Shown here piece by piece: positions 6,550 through 15,068 of a DNA stretch of 37,983 bases (its first letter is position 1; each line of letters starts with the position of its first letter). Source of the DNA: an uncultured Planctomycetaceae bacterium (GTDB taxonomy: Bacteria; Planctomycetota; Planctomycetia; Planctomycetales; Planctomycetaceae); assembly GCA_903861195.1 (NCBI GenBank), contig CAIOTJ010000384.1, forward strand, positions 1 to 37,983. Reading direction: 5' to 3'. The notes beneath the pieces were generated by a model. That model ran no database searches. It saw only the letters and a program-made list of their open reading frames with translations, and was not told where the DNA came from. The position numbers were made by a program, and so were the translations under genes.

Positions 6550-9474
6550 ATGAAATCCGCGATCATGAAAATCACCGCGCTCTCAGTCGTTTTGGGACTG
6601 GGGGTCTTGGTCGTGCTGCAGGCGAATCGGCCGACGGGGGAGGGCTCTCCGTCGACGACGGGGGATTCGACCGAAGAGGTCCAGCCGGCGGGAAAGCCGG
6701 GTGATGAAGAGTCCGCGGCTCCCCAGGCGTTGGTGTCGCGTACTGCGGGGAACGACAAGTTGGGTGATGCGCTCGACGAAGACGCGGCGGATGTGGTCCC
6801 CGCGGACCGGAAGCTGGCTCCCGCAGTCCGCCCCCAGCCACGCCGTCCCACCAACTCGTCCGCCGCGCCGAAGCCCCCGAAAACGATCCAGCAGGAGGAG
6901 GAATTGGAGTCGCGTCTCGACCGCTTGCTGGAGGATGAAGACGCCGATTTGCCTGCCGAGACCCCCGACTCGCGCTCGGTCGCCCGTCGCGACGCGGGAC
7001 GTGGCAATTCCGCGGCGAAGCGGGTGACGGCCGACGAGTCGGACGATGCCGAAGCGGAAACGACCGTGCGGCCCGCTCCCGGCCGGCCGGCTCGTCCGCG
7101 CCCTGCGGCGGCCAGCCGCAGTCAGGCCGACTCCTGGGACGATGAAGAGGAAGACCAAACGCCGACCGCCTCGTCGCGCCGCACCAGTGGCGGACGCAGC
7201 CGGGTGGTCTCGGGAGGCCTGAGCCTGCCCGACGAACCCGAGGCCGATGAACCGGCGGGGACCCGCTCGGCCGCCGTTGGCCGCAACAACAAAAGCCCGA
7301 AGAGCACAGGACCCGCCCGCCGCAATTCCGCCGTCATCCCGGCTGGACAGCTGGAGGAGTCTGACGAGGCCGTTGCGTCGCCAGAAGAAGCGCAGCCAGA
7401 CACCGAGAATGAAACCACCCGGCTGGGAAGTGATCTCGAAGATCCCGATGAAGAGTTCCAGCCGCGGGGCAATTCGTCACGCTCCAGCCCAGCCTCGACG
7501 CGCACCCAGTTCGCCGAGGAAACCGACACCGCCGACCCGGCGGAAGAGTCCGTTGAGGAGGCTGAATCGGCCCCCGCGGTTTCCCGCCGCCCACGGGCCG
7601 CCGAAGCCACTGTGGATGGTGGGTTCGAAGGGGTCGATGAACCGGGACTCGTCCCCACTCCCCGAACTCCAGCCGAGAGTCGCCAGGGTGTCGATGACGA
7701 ACTGACCCGAGAAGAACCGGAGACTGCGGCCGACGAAGCAGAATCCGGCGCCGCCAGTCCCCTGTCCGAAGATGAACCGCTGGTCGCCAACGACGACGTG
7801 GCGCCGTCGGAGACTTCGGCCAATCCCCCAGTCCAACCCCGTTCGCGGATGAGCGATGAGGACGAGGGAGAGATCCCGGTTCGGCCGCAGCCGGAACAGC
7901 CCCGCAGCCCTCCCCCGCGCAAGACCCCCACCGCCGAGTCGAAAGGGGACGATGATGATCCGCTGCAGATCCGCCCAGGGCGGGCCGCCGGGGGAAGTGG
8001 CACCGGGGGAAGTGGCACCGGGAGCGAGCCAAAGCAGGAATCATTCCGGCGGGATGACGATGGCCACGCGGGTGAAGATCCCCAGCCGGTCCGCAAGGCC
8101 CGACCCCGCCTGACGATCGACAAGAAAGCCCCCGAGACGGCTGTGTTGGGACGCCCGATGATCTATGAGATCGTGGTCAAAAACTCGGGACTGGTGGCCG
8201 CCCGAGGGGTGGTGGTGGAGGATGTGGTTCCCGCGGGCATCCGCATCGAAGGGTCCAAGCCGCAGGCGCAGTTGGAGGGGCGTCGGCTGAGTTGGCGGCT
8301 GGGAACCGTGGAGGCGGGGGCGACCCAAACGATCGCGGTGCGGGTGACTCCCGAAAGTGAAGGCACCCTCAGTGGCGTGGCGACGGTCCATTTCGACAAT
8401 GAGCAGTCGGGCGATTCGCGGATCGGTCCCCGGCTGCAGGTGTCGGTCGATGCTCCCCGGCGGATCACGGTCGGGCAGACGGTCAGTGTCACTTTCAAGG
8501 TTCGCAATCTCGGCAAGACCAATGCCAGTGGCGTGCTGATTCATGACGTGCTGCCAGCCGCTTTGAAGCATCCGGCGGGGGACGACCTCGAATATGAGAT
8601 CGGCGACATTCCCCCCGGCGAGAGCCGCGAGGTGACCCTGCAGTTGACCGCCGCCCAGTCGGGCCAGGCGATCAACCGGGCGGTCATCACGGCCGATGGG
8701 GCCGTCAGTGAAGAGACCGTGGTCGTTTTGGAGGTGGTGGGTCCGGTTTTGAATGTGACCCGCACGGGCGTGAAGCGGCTGCTGCCCGGGCGGCGGGGCC
8801 GGTTCACCAACGTGGTAACCAATCCCACGGTGACCCCTCTCGGCAATGTGATGCTGGTGGAAACGATCCCGGCCGGAATGGACTTTCTGGATGCCACTGA
8901 CGGCGGCACCTACGACGACCGCAAGCGGACAGTCACCTGGCTGCTGGGACCGATGGATCCCCGCGAGTCGAAAAACGTGAGCATTTCGCTGAGTGCGAAT
9001 GGCCGGGGGTCGTTGATCAGTGTCGTCCGGGCGTCGGATCCGTCGGGAGCGAGTGGCGAAGCGGTCAGCACGACGCAGGTCGTGGGGCAACCCGCGTTGT
9101 CGATCGAGGTTCCGGATCTTCCTGGGGCGGTGGATGTGGGGCAGGAAGTGACCGCCGTGGTGAAGGTCTACAACCGGGGGACCGACGCGGCGACCAATGC
9201 GCGGGTCACCGTCTCGCTCCCCGGCACTCTCGAAGTGGTCTCGGTGGATGGACCGGTGAAGTACCAGCGTTCCGCCTCGACCGTAGGGGGGCGCCCCCGC
9301 ACCGAGTTGCGGTTCGACCCCGTCCGTTCCATCGACGTGAAAAAGTATGGCGAATTCCAGCTCAAGCTGCGGGCCCGCAATGCCGGTTCCGGTCGGCTCA
9401 AGGTGCAGGCCGCCTGTGACCAGATCACTGACCCCATCCAGCGGGAAGACGATCTGAGTGTGCTGGCCGAGTAA
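6550..9474 (+). CDS. Membrane-anchored protein with long disordered region and four DUF11-like repeats
   Basis: A 974-residue protein. The ATG at 6550 has AAGGGA upstream and opens a membrane anchor (residues about 5-23, ITALSVVLGLGVLVVLQA). Residues from about 30 to 515 are a low-complexity stretch rich in Glu, Asp, Ser, Pro, Arg and Ala, almost certainly disordered, containing a duplicated GGSGT unit near 481-490. From about 518 on come four beta-sandwich repeats of the DUF11/CARDB kind, at roughly 518-620, 626-731, 731-845 and 846-974. Each has the pattern of an opening strand, a 'V(K/R)N' turn, and a central '(V/L)PAG(I/M)' or equivalent, for instance VVPAGIRIEG and ETIPAGMDFL. Such repeats serve as cell-surface or adhesion modules in many bacteria. 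The protein is probably held in the inner membrane with the repeats outside. No catalytic residues and no C-terminal sorting motif are seen. Confidence 0.85.
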   Translation: MKSAIMKITALSVVLGLGVLVVLQANRPTGEGSPSTTGDSTEEVQPAGKPGDEESAAPQALVSRTAGNDKLGDALDEDAADVVPADRKLAPAVRPQPRRPTNSSAAPKPPKTIQQEEELESRLDRLLEDEDADLPAETPDSRSVARRDAGRGNSAAKRVTADESDDAEAETTVRPAPGRPARPRPAAASRSQADSWDDEEEDQTPTASSRRTSGGRSRVVSGGLSLPDEPEADEPAGTRSAAVGRNNKSPKSTGPARRNSAVIPAGQLEESDEAVASPEEAQPDTENETTRLGSDLEDPDEEFQPRGNSSRSSPASTRTQFAEETDTADPAEESVEEAESAPAVSRRPRAAEATVDGGFEGVDEPGLVPTPRTPAESRQGVDDELTREEPETAADEAESGAASPLSEDEPLVANDDVAPSETSANPPVQPRSRMSDEDEGEIPVRPQPEQPRSPPPRKTPTAESKGDDDDPLQIRPGRAAGGSGTGGSGTGSEPKQESFRRDDDGHAGEDPQPVRKARPRLTIDKKAPETAVLGRPMIYEIVVKNSGLVAARGVVVEDVVPAGIRIEGSKPQAQLEGRRLSWRLGTVEAGATQTIAVRVTPESEGTLSGVATVHFDNEQSGDSRIGPRLQVSVDAPRRITVGQTVSVTFKVRNLGKTNASGVLIHDVLPAALKHPAGDDLEYEIGDIPPGESREVTLQLTAAQSGQAINRAVITADGAVSEETVVVLEVVGPVLNVTRTGVKRLLPGRRGRFTNVVTNPTVTPLGNVMLVETIPAGMDFLDATDGGTYDDRKRTVTWLLGPMDPRESKNVSISLSANGRGSLISVVRASDPSGASGEAVSTTQVVGQPALSIEVPDLPGAVDVGQEVTAVVKVYNRGTDAATNARVTVSLPGTLEVVSVDGPVKYQRSASTVGGRPRTELRFDPVRSIDVKKYGEFQLKLRARNAGSGRLKVQAACDQITDPIQREDDLSVLAE
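7990..8019 (+). repeat. Perfect 15-base tandem duplication inside the DUF11 gene
   Basis: Two identical copies of GGGGGAAGTGGCACC, at 7990-8004 and 8005-8019, encode two successive Gly-Gly-Ser-Gly-Thr units. The exact identity, including third codon positions, points to recent slippage. They form a flexible linker just before the first DUF11-like repeat. Confidence 0.9.
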
Positions 9475-9648
9475 GGGGCGGTCAGCGACCCGCGCTGCCG
9501 CCAGCCCCCCATCCGGAATGTGCCGGAAGAGTCACGCGCGCAACCTCCGCGGAGGCGTTGGACGGGTGCGCTGCCGCAGCAAACCCTCAGGTCCGCGCCC
9601 GCGACCTTGGGGTGGCTGGCCCAATTTCCACTCAGGAATTCCAACGGT

Positions 9649-9684
9649 TTCCGCGTGCGGAAGGGGGGCTGTCCCCGGTATACT
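9649..9684 (+). promoter_or_regulatory. Palindrome plus -10 element upstream of the AbgT gene
   Basis: A perfect dyad TTCCGC-GT-GCGGAA (9649-9662) is followed after 16 bases by TATACT (9679-9684), a five-of-six -10 match. The dyad covers the place where a -35 hexamer would sit, and no good -35 is visible. That arrangement suits a regulator-dependent or repressible promoter. The start codon lies 54 bases beyond the -10. Confidence 0.4.
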
Positions 9685-9737
9685 CCGCACCTCTCGTGGG
9701 GCGCTCCAGGCTGTGGTGTGGAAAGGGCGGTGGCGGG

Positions 9738-11249
9738 ATGAATCAGAAGGTGCTGGACACAATCGAACGCTTGGGCAATCGCCTGCCCGACCCGGCCCTG
9801 CTGTTTGTGTGGGCGCTGCTGTTCGTCTGGGGTCTCTCGGCCCTGCTGGCCCCGGTGAATTTCTCCACCATTGACCCCGGCACAAAGGAGCCCATCCGGA
9901 TTGTCAACCAACTGCAGTCCAAATCGCTGGTTCCCTTCCTGGTCAACTCGGTGAAGACGTTTGTCGAGTTCCCGCCCCTCGGGCTGGTGCTGGTCGCCAT
10001 GCTGGGGGTGGGGGTGGCGGAACAGGCCGGATTGATTCAGGCGGGGTTGAAGGCCCTGCTCAAAGTGACCCCCAAGACTCTGCTGACACCGGCGCTGCTC
10101 TTCGTGGGACTGCTCAGCCACGCGGCGGGTGACTCGGGCTATGTGGTGGTGATCCCGTTGGGGGCGGTGATGTTCGCGGCGGCCGGCCGACATCCGCTGT
10201 TGGGACTGACCACCGCCTTCGCCGGGGTCTCGGGAGGCTTCAGCGCCAGCCTGTTGCCGGCGGGACTTGATCCCCTGCTGCAGGGGTTCACCCAGAAGGC
10301 GGCCCAGATTATCGATCCCGCGGCGGCGGTCAATCCACTGTGCAACTGGTTCTTCATGAGTGGCTCGGTGCTGGTCATCGTGATGATTGGCTGGTATGTG
10401 ACCGACCGGATCATCGAGCCGCGCGTTGCCAACCTGGCGATCGACGGCAGTGGGGCTCCCCCGGCGCTCGAGCCGCTCAGCCCATCCGAGTCGCGCGGAT
10501 TGCTGGTCAGTCTGGGGGGGCTCGGGCTGATGTTCCTGGGGCTGGCCGTCTGGGTGATCCTGGCCGGAGAATCATGGCGCGATTCGGATGGCAGACTGAT
10601 GGGGCACGACGCCCCGCTGATGAAGGGGATTGTGCCCCTGCTGTTTCTGCTGTTCCTGGTTCCCGGAGTGATCTTCGGCGCCATCACCGGTTCGATCCGC
10701 AACCATCGGGACGTCATCCAGGCGATGAGCAAGTCGATGGGTGCGATGAGCTATTACCTCGTGATGGCCTTCTTCGCGGCCCAGTTCACCGCCGCCTTCA
10801 AAGACTCGAAGCTGGGGGTGCTGACCGCCGTCAATGGGGCCCTGCTGCTGCAGCAGCTCAACCTGCCTCCCCAGGTCACCATTGTGGCGATCATTCTGAT
10901 GACCGCCCTGCTCGACTTGCTGGTGGGATCGGCATCGGCCAAGTGGGCCTTGCTGGCCCCGATCCTCGTTCCCATGCTGATGACCGTCGGAATCTCTCCA
11001 GACCTCACCCAGGCCGCCTACCGGATTGGAGACTCCACCGTCAATATCGTCACTCCCATGATGCCGTATTTCCCGCTGGTGGTCGTCTACGCCCAGCGCT
11101 ATGTGAAGTCGGTCGGGATCGGCACCATGGTCTCACTGATGCTGCCCTACTCGCTGCTGTTTCTCGTGGGTTGGACGGTGCTGCTGCTGGCCTGGTGGTT
11201 CCTGGGGTTGCCGCTTGGTTTGGGGGCCTCGTACACGTGGCCCCGGTGA
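9738..11249 (+). CDS. abgT: AbgT-family transporter (p-aminobenzoyl-glutamate/antimetabolite)
   Basis: A 503-residue inner-membrane protein, the usual length for AbgT, YdaH and MtrF. Characterised members import p-aminobenzoyl-glutamate, a folate breakdown product, or export sulfonamides using an ion gradient; which applies here cannot be told. Family signatures run through the whole length: RLGNRLPDPALLF near the N-terminus, AAGDSGYVVVIPL followed by AAAGRHPLLG and AGVSGGFSA in the first half, and GSASAKWALLAPI, QAAYRIGDSTVN and VTPMMPYFPL in the second, matching the two re-entrant hairpin regions. About ten membrane spans are evident. The ATG at 9738 directly precedes the family's typical N-terminus; the longer frame back to 9558 has no membrane character. 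Its TGA stop overlaps the GTG start of the following kinase gene. Confidence 0.94.
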   Translation: MNQKVLDTIERLGNRLPDPALLFVWALLFVWGLSALLAPVNFSTIDPGTKEPIRIVNQLQSKSLVPFLVNSVKTFVEFPPLGLVLVAMLGVGVAEQAGLIQAGLKALLKVTPKTLLTPALLFVGLLSHAAGDSGYVVVIPLGAVMFAAAGRHPLLGLTTAFAGVSGGFSASLLPAGLDPLLQGFTQKAAQIIDPAAAVNPLCNWFFMSGSVLVIVMIGWYVTDRIIEPRVANLAIDGSGAPPALEPLSPSESRGLLVSLGGLGLMFLGLAVWVILAGESWRDSDGRLMGHDAPLMKGIVPLLFLLFLVPGVIFGAITGSIRNHRDVIQAMSKSMGAMSYYLVMAFFAAQFTAAFKDSKLGVLTAVNGALLLQQLNLPPQVTIVAIILMTALLDLLVGSASAKWALLAPILVPMLMTVGISPDLTQAAYRIGDSTVNIVTPMMPYFPLVVVYAQRYVKSVGIGTMVSLMLPYSLLFLVGWTVLLLAWWFLGLPLGLGASYTWPR

Positions 11250-14200
11250 ACGAACTGCTGGGCTTCCTGAGACAGGTCCGGCAGACCCGCCTGCTGACCG
11301 AGACGCAGTGGGACCGACTGCAGCAGACCGTCTCCGACGACCGCCTGCGTTCTCCCGCTGAGATTGTCTCCCGTCTCGTTTCCCAGGGAGATATCACCCC
11401 CTGGCAGGGAGAGATGCTGCGGGCGGGCAAGCGGAGCTTCCAGTTGGGCAAGTACCGGCTGGAGGATCTGCTGGGGACCGGCGCGTCGGGCACGGTATTT
11501 CTGGCCCGACAGACCGGTCTGGAACGCCTGGTCGCCGTCAAGGTGCTGGCGTCCGAACTGGTCCAGGATCCCCAGCTTGTGGCACGGTTCCAGCGCGAGA
11601 CCCAGTCCCTCGCCGCCGTGACCAGTCCCCACCTCGTCACCGCCTTCGATGCCGAGAGTCATGGCGCACTGCACTACCTCGTTATGGAATATGTGCCGGG
11701 CGAGGACCTGGGGCAGATTCTGCGCCGAGAAAAACGATTGCCGGTCCCTTTGGCCTGCGAATGTATCCGTCAGTCGCTGTTGGGCCTGCAGACTGCTTCC
11801 GAAGCGGGCCTCGTCCATCGCGACCTCAAGCCGGGCAACCTGCTTTTGAGTCGCAGTCCGGAAACCGGCGGGCCGGTGGTCCGCATTCTGGACTTTGGGT
11901 TGGCGCGAGTTCGGGCCGAGGTGGCGCGCCGTGGCCGACCTGTCCCGGCACCGGCACCCGCCCCGGCGGACCAGGAACTCACCCACGATGGCGCTCTGCT
12001 CGGAACGCCCGATTACATGTCGCCCGAACAGGCCCGGGAGATCCTCGCCGCCGACACCCGCAGCGACATCTACAGCCTGGGCTGCACCCTGTACCGGCTG
12101 CTGACCGGCGAGGCCTTGTTTCCTGGGGAAAAGACCCGCACCGAAATCCTGGCGCGCGCCCCAGGTGCGGAACGGGACCGCCTCGAGCGAGGCGAAATCC
12201 CGGTTCCCCTGCGACCAGTTTTGGCGAAGTTTCTGGCCGTCGATCCGCAAGCGCGGTACCAGACACCCCGCGAGGCGGCCCGGGCGCTCGCCCCCTTCGC
12301 GCAGGGGGTACGTCTGCCCCAGACAAGTGACCAGCCGACACCACCGCGGGAACACCCGACCCCCGGCCAACCCGGGAATCCTCCTGACCAACTGGAAGAT
12401 TTCTTCTCACGGCTCGAGCTCTCTGGCGAATCGGTCGGTGAAGATCCCGGCCGTCGAAGGGAGGTCTCCACCGCTGGGGATCGCTCGTGGAAATGGGTCC
12501 GTGTCTGGCGGCGATCCATCTTGGGAGTGGGCGTGGCGCTCGCGGCTCTGCTGGCCGGAGGTTGGCTGGCGCGTCCCTCGCTGACCATCGAACTTCCCCC
12601 CGGTTTCGTGGTCGAGGGAGAGATCCGGAGCAGGTCCCGGGTCTGGCAGCTCTCGGACCACAACCACCGAGCGGCGGGCCAACTGCGGATCTTTCCCGGG
12701 ACCGGTCGGGTAGGGGGGGAACTGCGGCGCGACGGATTTGACCCGGTCCCCATCGAGGTCGACCTCGGTTGGTTGCGGTCGGTGGTCGTGCGGCCCGATT
12801 GGCGGCCGACGGCCGCAGCCCAACGCCAGGCCCGTGTGGCCGAGGAAATCAACCGGTTGGCGGCGAACATCTCGGGGCCGCTGGATGAATCGTCCCGTCA
12901 GAGTGCCCAGCGGCTCAAGGGGCAGATTCTCGGGACTCCCGAGGTCCGAGACTTGGCGCGGGCGCTGGCCCGGCTGCACGGGCCCCTCGACACGCTGGAC
13001 GCGCAGGGGGATTGGTCCGGGCCACTCGGGGGCGTGGGGCTGGGTGACGCGGTCCATGAGGTGGTGCAGGTCCTGGGGAGTGGCGAGCGCCAGGCCTGGA
13101 ATCGATCCGTCGGCCTCGTGACATCGCAACACGGTCCCCTGGTGGCGGCGGTTTCGATCGATCAGACGGTGCAGCTCTGGAACGGCGCGACTCTCAATCG
13201 CGTGGCCGCCTGGAACCTGGCGGTCCGGCCCGTGGCCGCGGGGTTCTGTGAAGTCTCCCCGAGGCTGCTGGTGGCCCTGGAAGATGGGCGAATTGTCGTG
13301 CACGACACCGAGTCCGGGGCCGAGCAGGCGGTCTTGTGGGGAGCCCGCCCCCCCTGGTCCATCACACCCGAGGGAACGCTTGTTGTCGCAGTGCGGCAGG
13401 GGGATGGGGGAGAGCCGGAACTGGGGGTGTGGGAACTCTCTTCGGGCCGCCTGCGCGACGCCTGGCCGACCGGCGACCCGCGCCCCGTGCAGGACTTGCT
13501 CTGCCTCTCGGCCGATCAGGTGGTGGTCGCCCACGAGCGCGGGGGAGTCGCCGTACATCAGTTGCCGACGGGGCGGCGGATTGTCGCCTGGCCACGAGCC
13601 TCGGCCCCCCGGACCGACACCCGGCGGCGCTGGCTGGCCCTCGCCGAACCGGTGGAGAACGTCGTGGTGTTCGACCTCTCGCAGCCCTTCTCCGAGACCG
13701 CCTCCGGCCGCGAGCTGGAATCGGCGGGAATGCCGCTCGGATTTGTGGAGGCGACAGACCAGTTGCTGACCCGCAATGCGTCCCGGGTCCTGGTGTGGAA
13801 TCCCCGGACCGGCGACGAGCAACGGACGATCCTCGATGTGCCCGGGGTCAGCCTTGTCACTGGCAGTCCCGTGAATCTCGTGGCCGCCGATGAGTCGCTG
13901 GCCGAATGGTGTCGCTGGGACCTGTTGAGTGGTGCTCGCCGGTGTTTCGAGTCTCCCTCACACCTCAACCAACTGGCGACGCCGGGTCAGCAGCCGTTGC
14001 CCGACTCCGTGACCGGTGAATCCCGCACGACCCTGCGCGCGTCCTTCTGGGGTGCGGGAGACCGCTCCGGTTTTGAGGTTTGGAATATCGAAACCGGGGA
14101 ACGCCGGGAACGGCCGGGGGAATGGCACTGGCCCGCCACGCTCGATGAAGAGGGAACACAGCTGGCTTGCCGTCGGGAGAATGCCATCCATGTGATTGAC

Positions 14201-15037
14201 ATCGCTTCGGGAGAAACCCGGGCCAGACTTCCCCGCCGGGTTGAGGAACACGACGTGCTGACCTTCAGTCCCACGGGGCGGTACCTGGCGATCCGGGGAG
14301 GGTGGGGGGTGTTTCGCTCGTCACTCGAAGTCTGGGATCTGCCGGCCGCCACCCGGGTTTCTCTGGAGGAACTCCCCTCGGGACGGGTCTCGGCACTGGG
14401 CTGGAGTCCCGGAGATTCGGCCGTCGCGCTGGCCCATGACGATCGCCAGATCTGGATTCAGGATCTGGAGGGAGGAGCTCCCCGGCCCATTTCTGCCGAC
14501 TTGCCAGGCGTGGTGCGGGGAGTCGAGTTCTCGGCCGATGGAAACCTGTTGGCCATTTCCTGCGACGATCGCAGCCACTGGCTGCTGGATCTACGGACCG
14601 GGGAACCGCTGCGACTGCCGGGTTCGGTGGCCCGGGTGGAGCGGTGGCGATTCAGTGCCGACGGCCGGTTTCTGCTGGGAGTGGTCAATGACCGGGTCTT
14701 GCTGTACAGCGTGCCGCGCCGCCGATTGATCCGTTCGTTCACCGCCATCGAGGCGGGAGTGAATGATGCCGCGTTCAGCGCGACGGGCGAGGCCCTGGCG
14801 ATCGCGACGAATGCGGGACGAGTCGAGATTTGGGATCTGTCCGACCTGAAAAAGGGTGTCCCCGCCCGGCGCCAGTTCCTCAATCTCGGGCCGCCGGGGG
14901 GGCGACTGTGGGAGGTCCGGCTGACTCCCGACGGACGGCACGTTGTAACCCTCAATGGCAATTCGACCGTCAGTGTGATCCGCCCGCGGGAGGGGCTGCC
15001 AACTTCCCCAGATGAGACGCCCCGATCGACCGACTGA
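11246..15037 (+). CDS. Membrane Ser/Thr protein kinase with WD40-like C-terminal propeller
   Basis: A 1263-residue protein. A short N-terminal helical region (1-65) precedes a Hanks-type kinase domain at about 68-350: glycine loop GTGASG at about 77, ATP-binding Lys99 in VAVKVL, catalytic HRDLKPGN with Asp193, DFG with Asp216, and GTPDYMSPEQ in the activation segment. All catalytic residues are present, so it should be active. A Pro-rich linker leads to one membrane span (about 422-442, ILGVGVALAALLAGGWLA), then an extracytoplasmic region. That region first has a PEGA-like beta part and a helical stretch, then from about 610 to the end irregular WD40-type blades (VQLWNG, LEVWDL, VEIWDL). The start is the GTG at 11246 that overlaps the transporter stop as GTGA. 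No ribosome-binding site precedes it, which fits translational coupling; GTG at 11237 is an alternative. The kinase may sense an external cue. Its link to AbgT is inferred from coupling only. Confidence 0.92.
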   Translation: MNELLGFLRQVRQTRLLTETQWDRLQQTVSDDRLRSPAEIVSRLVSQGDITPWQGEMLRAGKRSFQLGKYRLEDLLGTGASGTVFLARQTGLERLVAVKVLASELVQDPQLVARFQRETQSLAAVTSPHLVTAFDAESHGALHYLVMEYVPGEDLGQILRREKRLPVPLACECIRQSLLGLQTASEAGLVHRDLKPGNLLLSRSPETGGPVVRILDFGLARVRAEVARRGRPVPAPAPAPADQELTHDGALLGTPDYMSPEQAREILAADTRSDIYSLGCTLYRLLTGEALFPGEKTRTEILARAPGAERDRLERGEIPVPLRPVLAKFLAVDPQARYQTPREAARALAPFAQGVRLPQTSDQPTPPREHPTPGQPGNPPDQLEDFFSRLELSGESVGEDPGRRREVSTAGDRSWKWVRVWRRSILGVGVALAALLAGGWLARPSLTIELPPGFVVEGEIRSRSRVWQLSDHNHRAAGQLRIFPGTGRVGGELRRDGFDPVPIEVDLGWLRSVVVRPDWRPTAAAQRQARVAEEINRLAANISGPLDESSRQSAQRLKGQILGTPEVRDLARALARLHGPLDTLDAQGDWSGPLGGVGLGDAVHEVVQVLGSGERQAWNRSVGLVTSQHGPLVAAVSIDQTVQLWNGATLNRVAAWNLAVRPVAAGFCEVSPRLLVALEDGRIVVHDTESGAEQAVLWGARPPWSITPEGTLVVAVRQGDGGEPELGVWELSSGRLRDAWPTGDPRPVQDLLCLSADQVVVAHERGGVAVHQLPTGRRIVAWPRASAPRTDTRRRWLALAEPVENVVVFDLSQPFSETASGRELESAGMPLGFVEATDQLLTRNASRVLVWNPRTGDEQRTILDVPGVSLVTGSPVNLVAADESLAEWCRWDLLSGARRCFESPSHLNQLATPGQQPLPDSVTGESRTTLRASFWGAGDRSGFEVWNIETGERRERPGEWHWPATLDEEGTQLACRRENAIHVIDIASGETRARLPRRVEEHDVLTFSPTGRYLAIRGGWGVFRSSLEVWDLPAATRVSLEELPSGRVSALGWSPGDSAVALAHDDRQIWIQDLEGGAPRPISADLPGVVRGVEFSADGNLLAISCDDRSHWLLDLRTGEPLRLPGSVARVERWRFSADGRFLLGVVNDRVLLYSVPRRRLIRSFTAIEAGVNDAAFSATGEALAIATNAGRVEIWDLSDLKKGVPARRQFLNLGPPGGRLWEVRLTPDGRHVVTLNGNSTVSVIRPREGLPTSPDETPRSTD

Positions 15038-15049
15038 CTGGTCCCCAAA

Positions 15050-15063
15050 GTTCCGTTGGGAAC
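15050..15063. terminator. Small hairpin between convergent genes
   Basis: GTTCC-GTTG-GGAAC forms a 5-bp stem with a 4-base loop inside the 31-base gap between the kinase stop and the oxidoreductase stop. On the minus strand it is followed by TTTGGGG. The position suits a terminator for the oxidoreductase transcript, but the stem is short and the T-run weak. Confidence 0.3.
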
Positions 15064-15068
15064 GTCGC

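Noticed and set aside
12407-13822. 471-codon antisense open frame in the kinase gene
   Set aside because: Composition is Gly/Pro/Arg-rich, and the sense frame is continuous from kinase through propeller.
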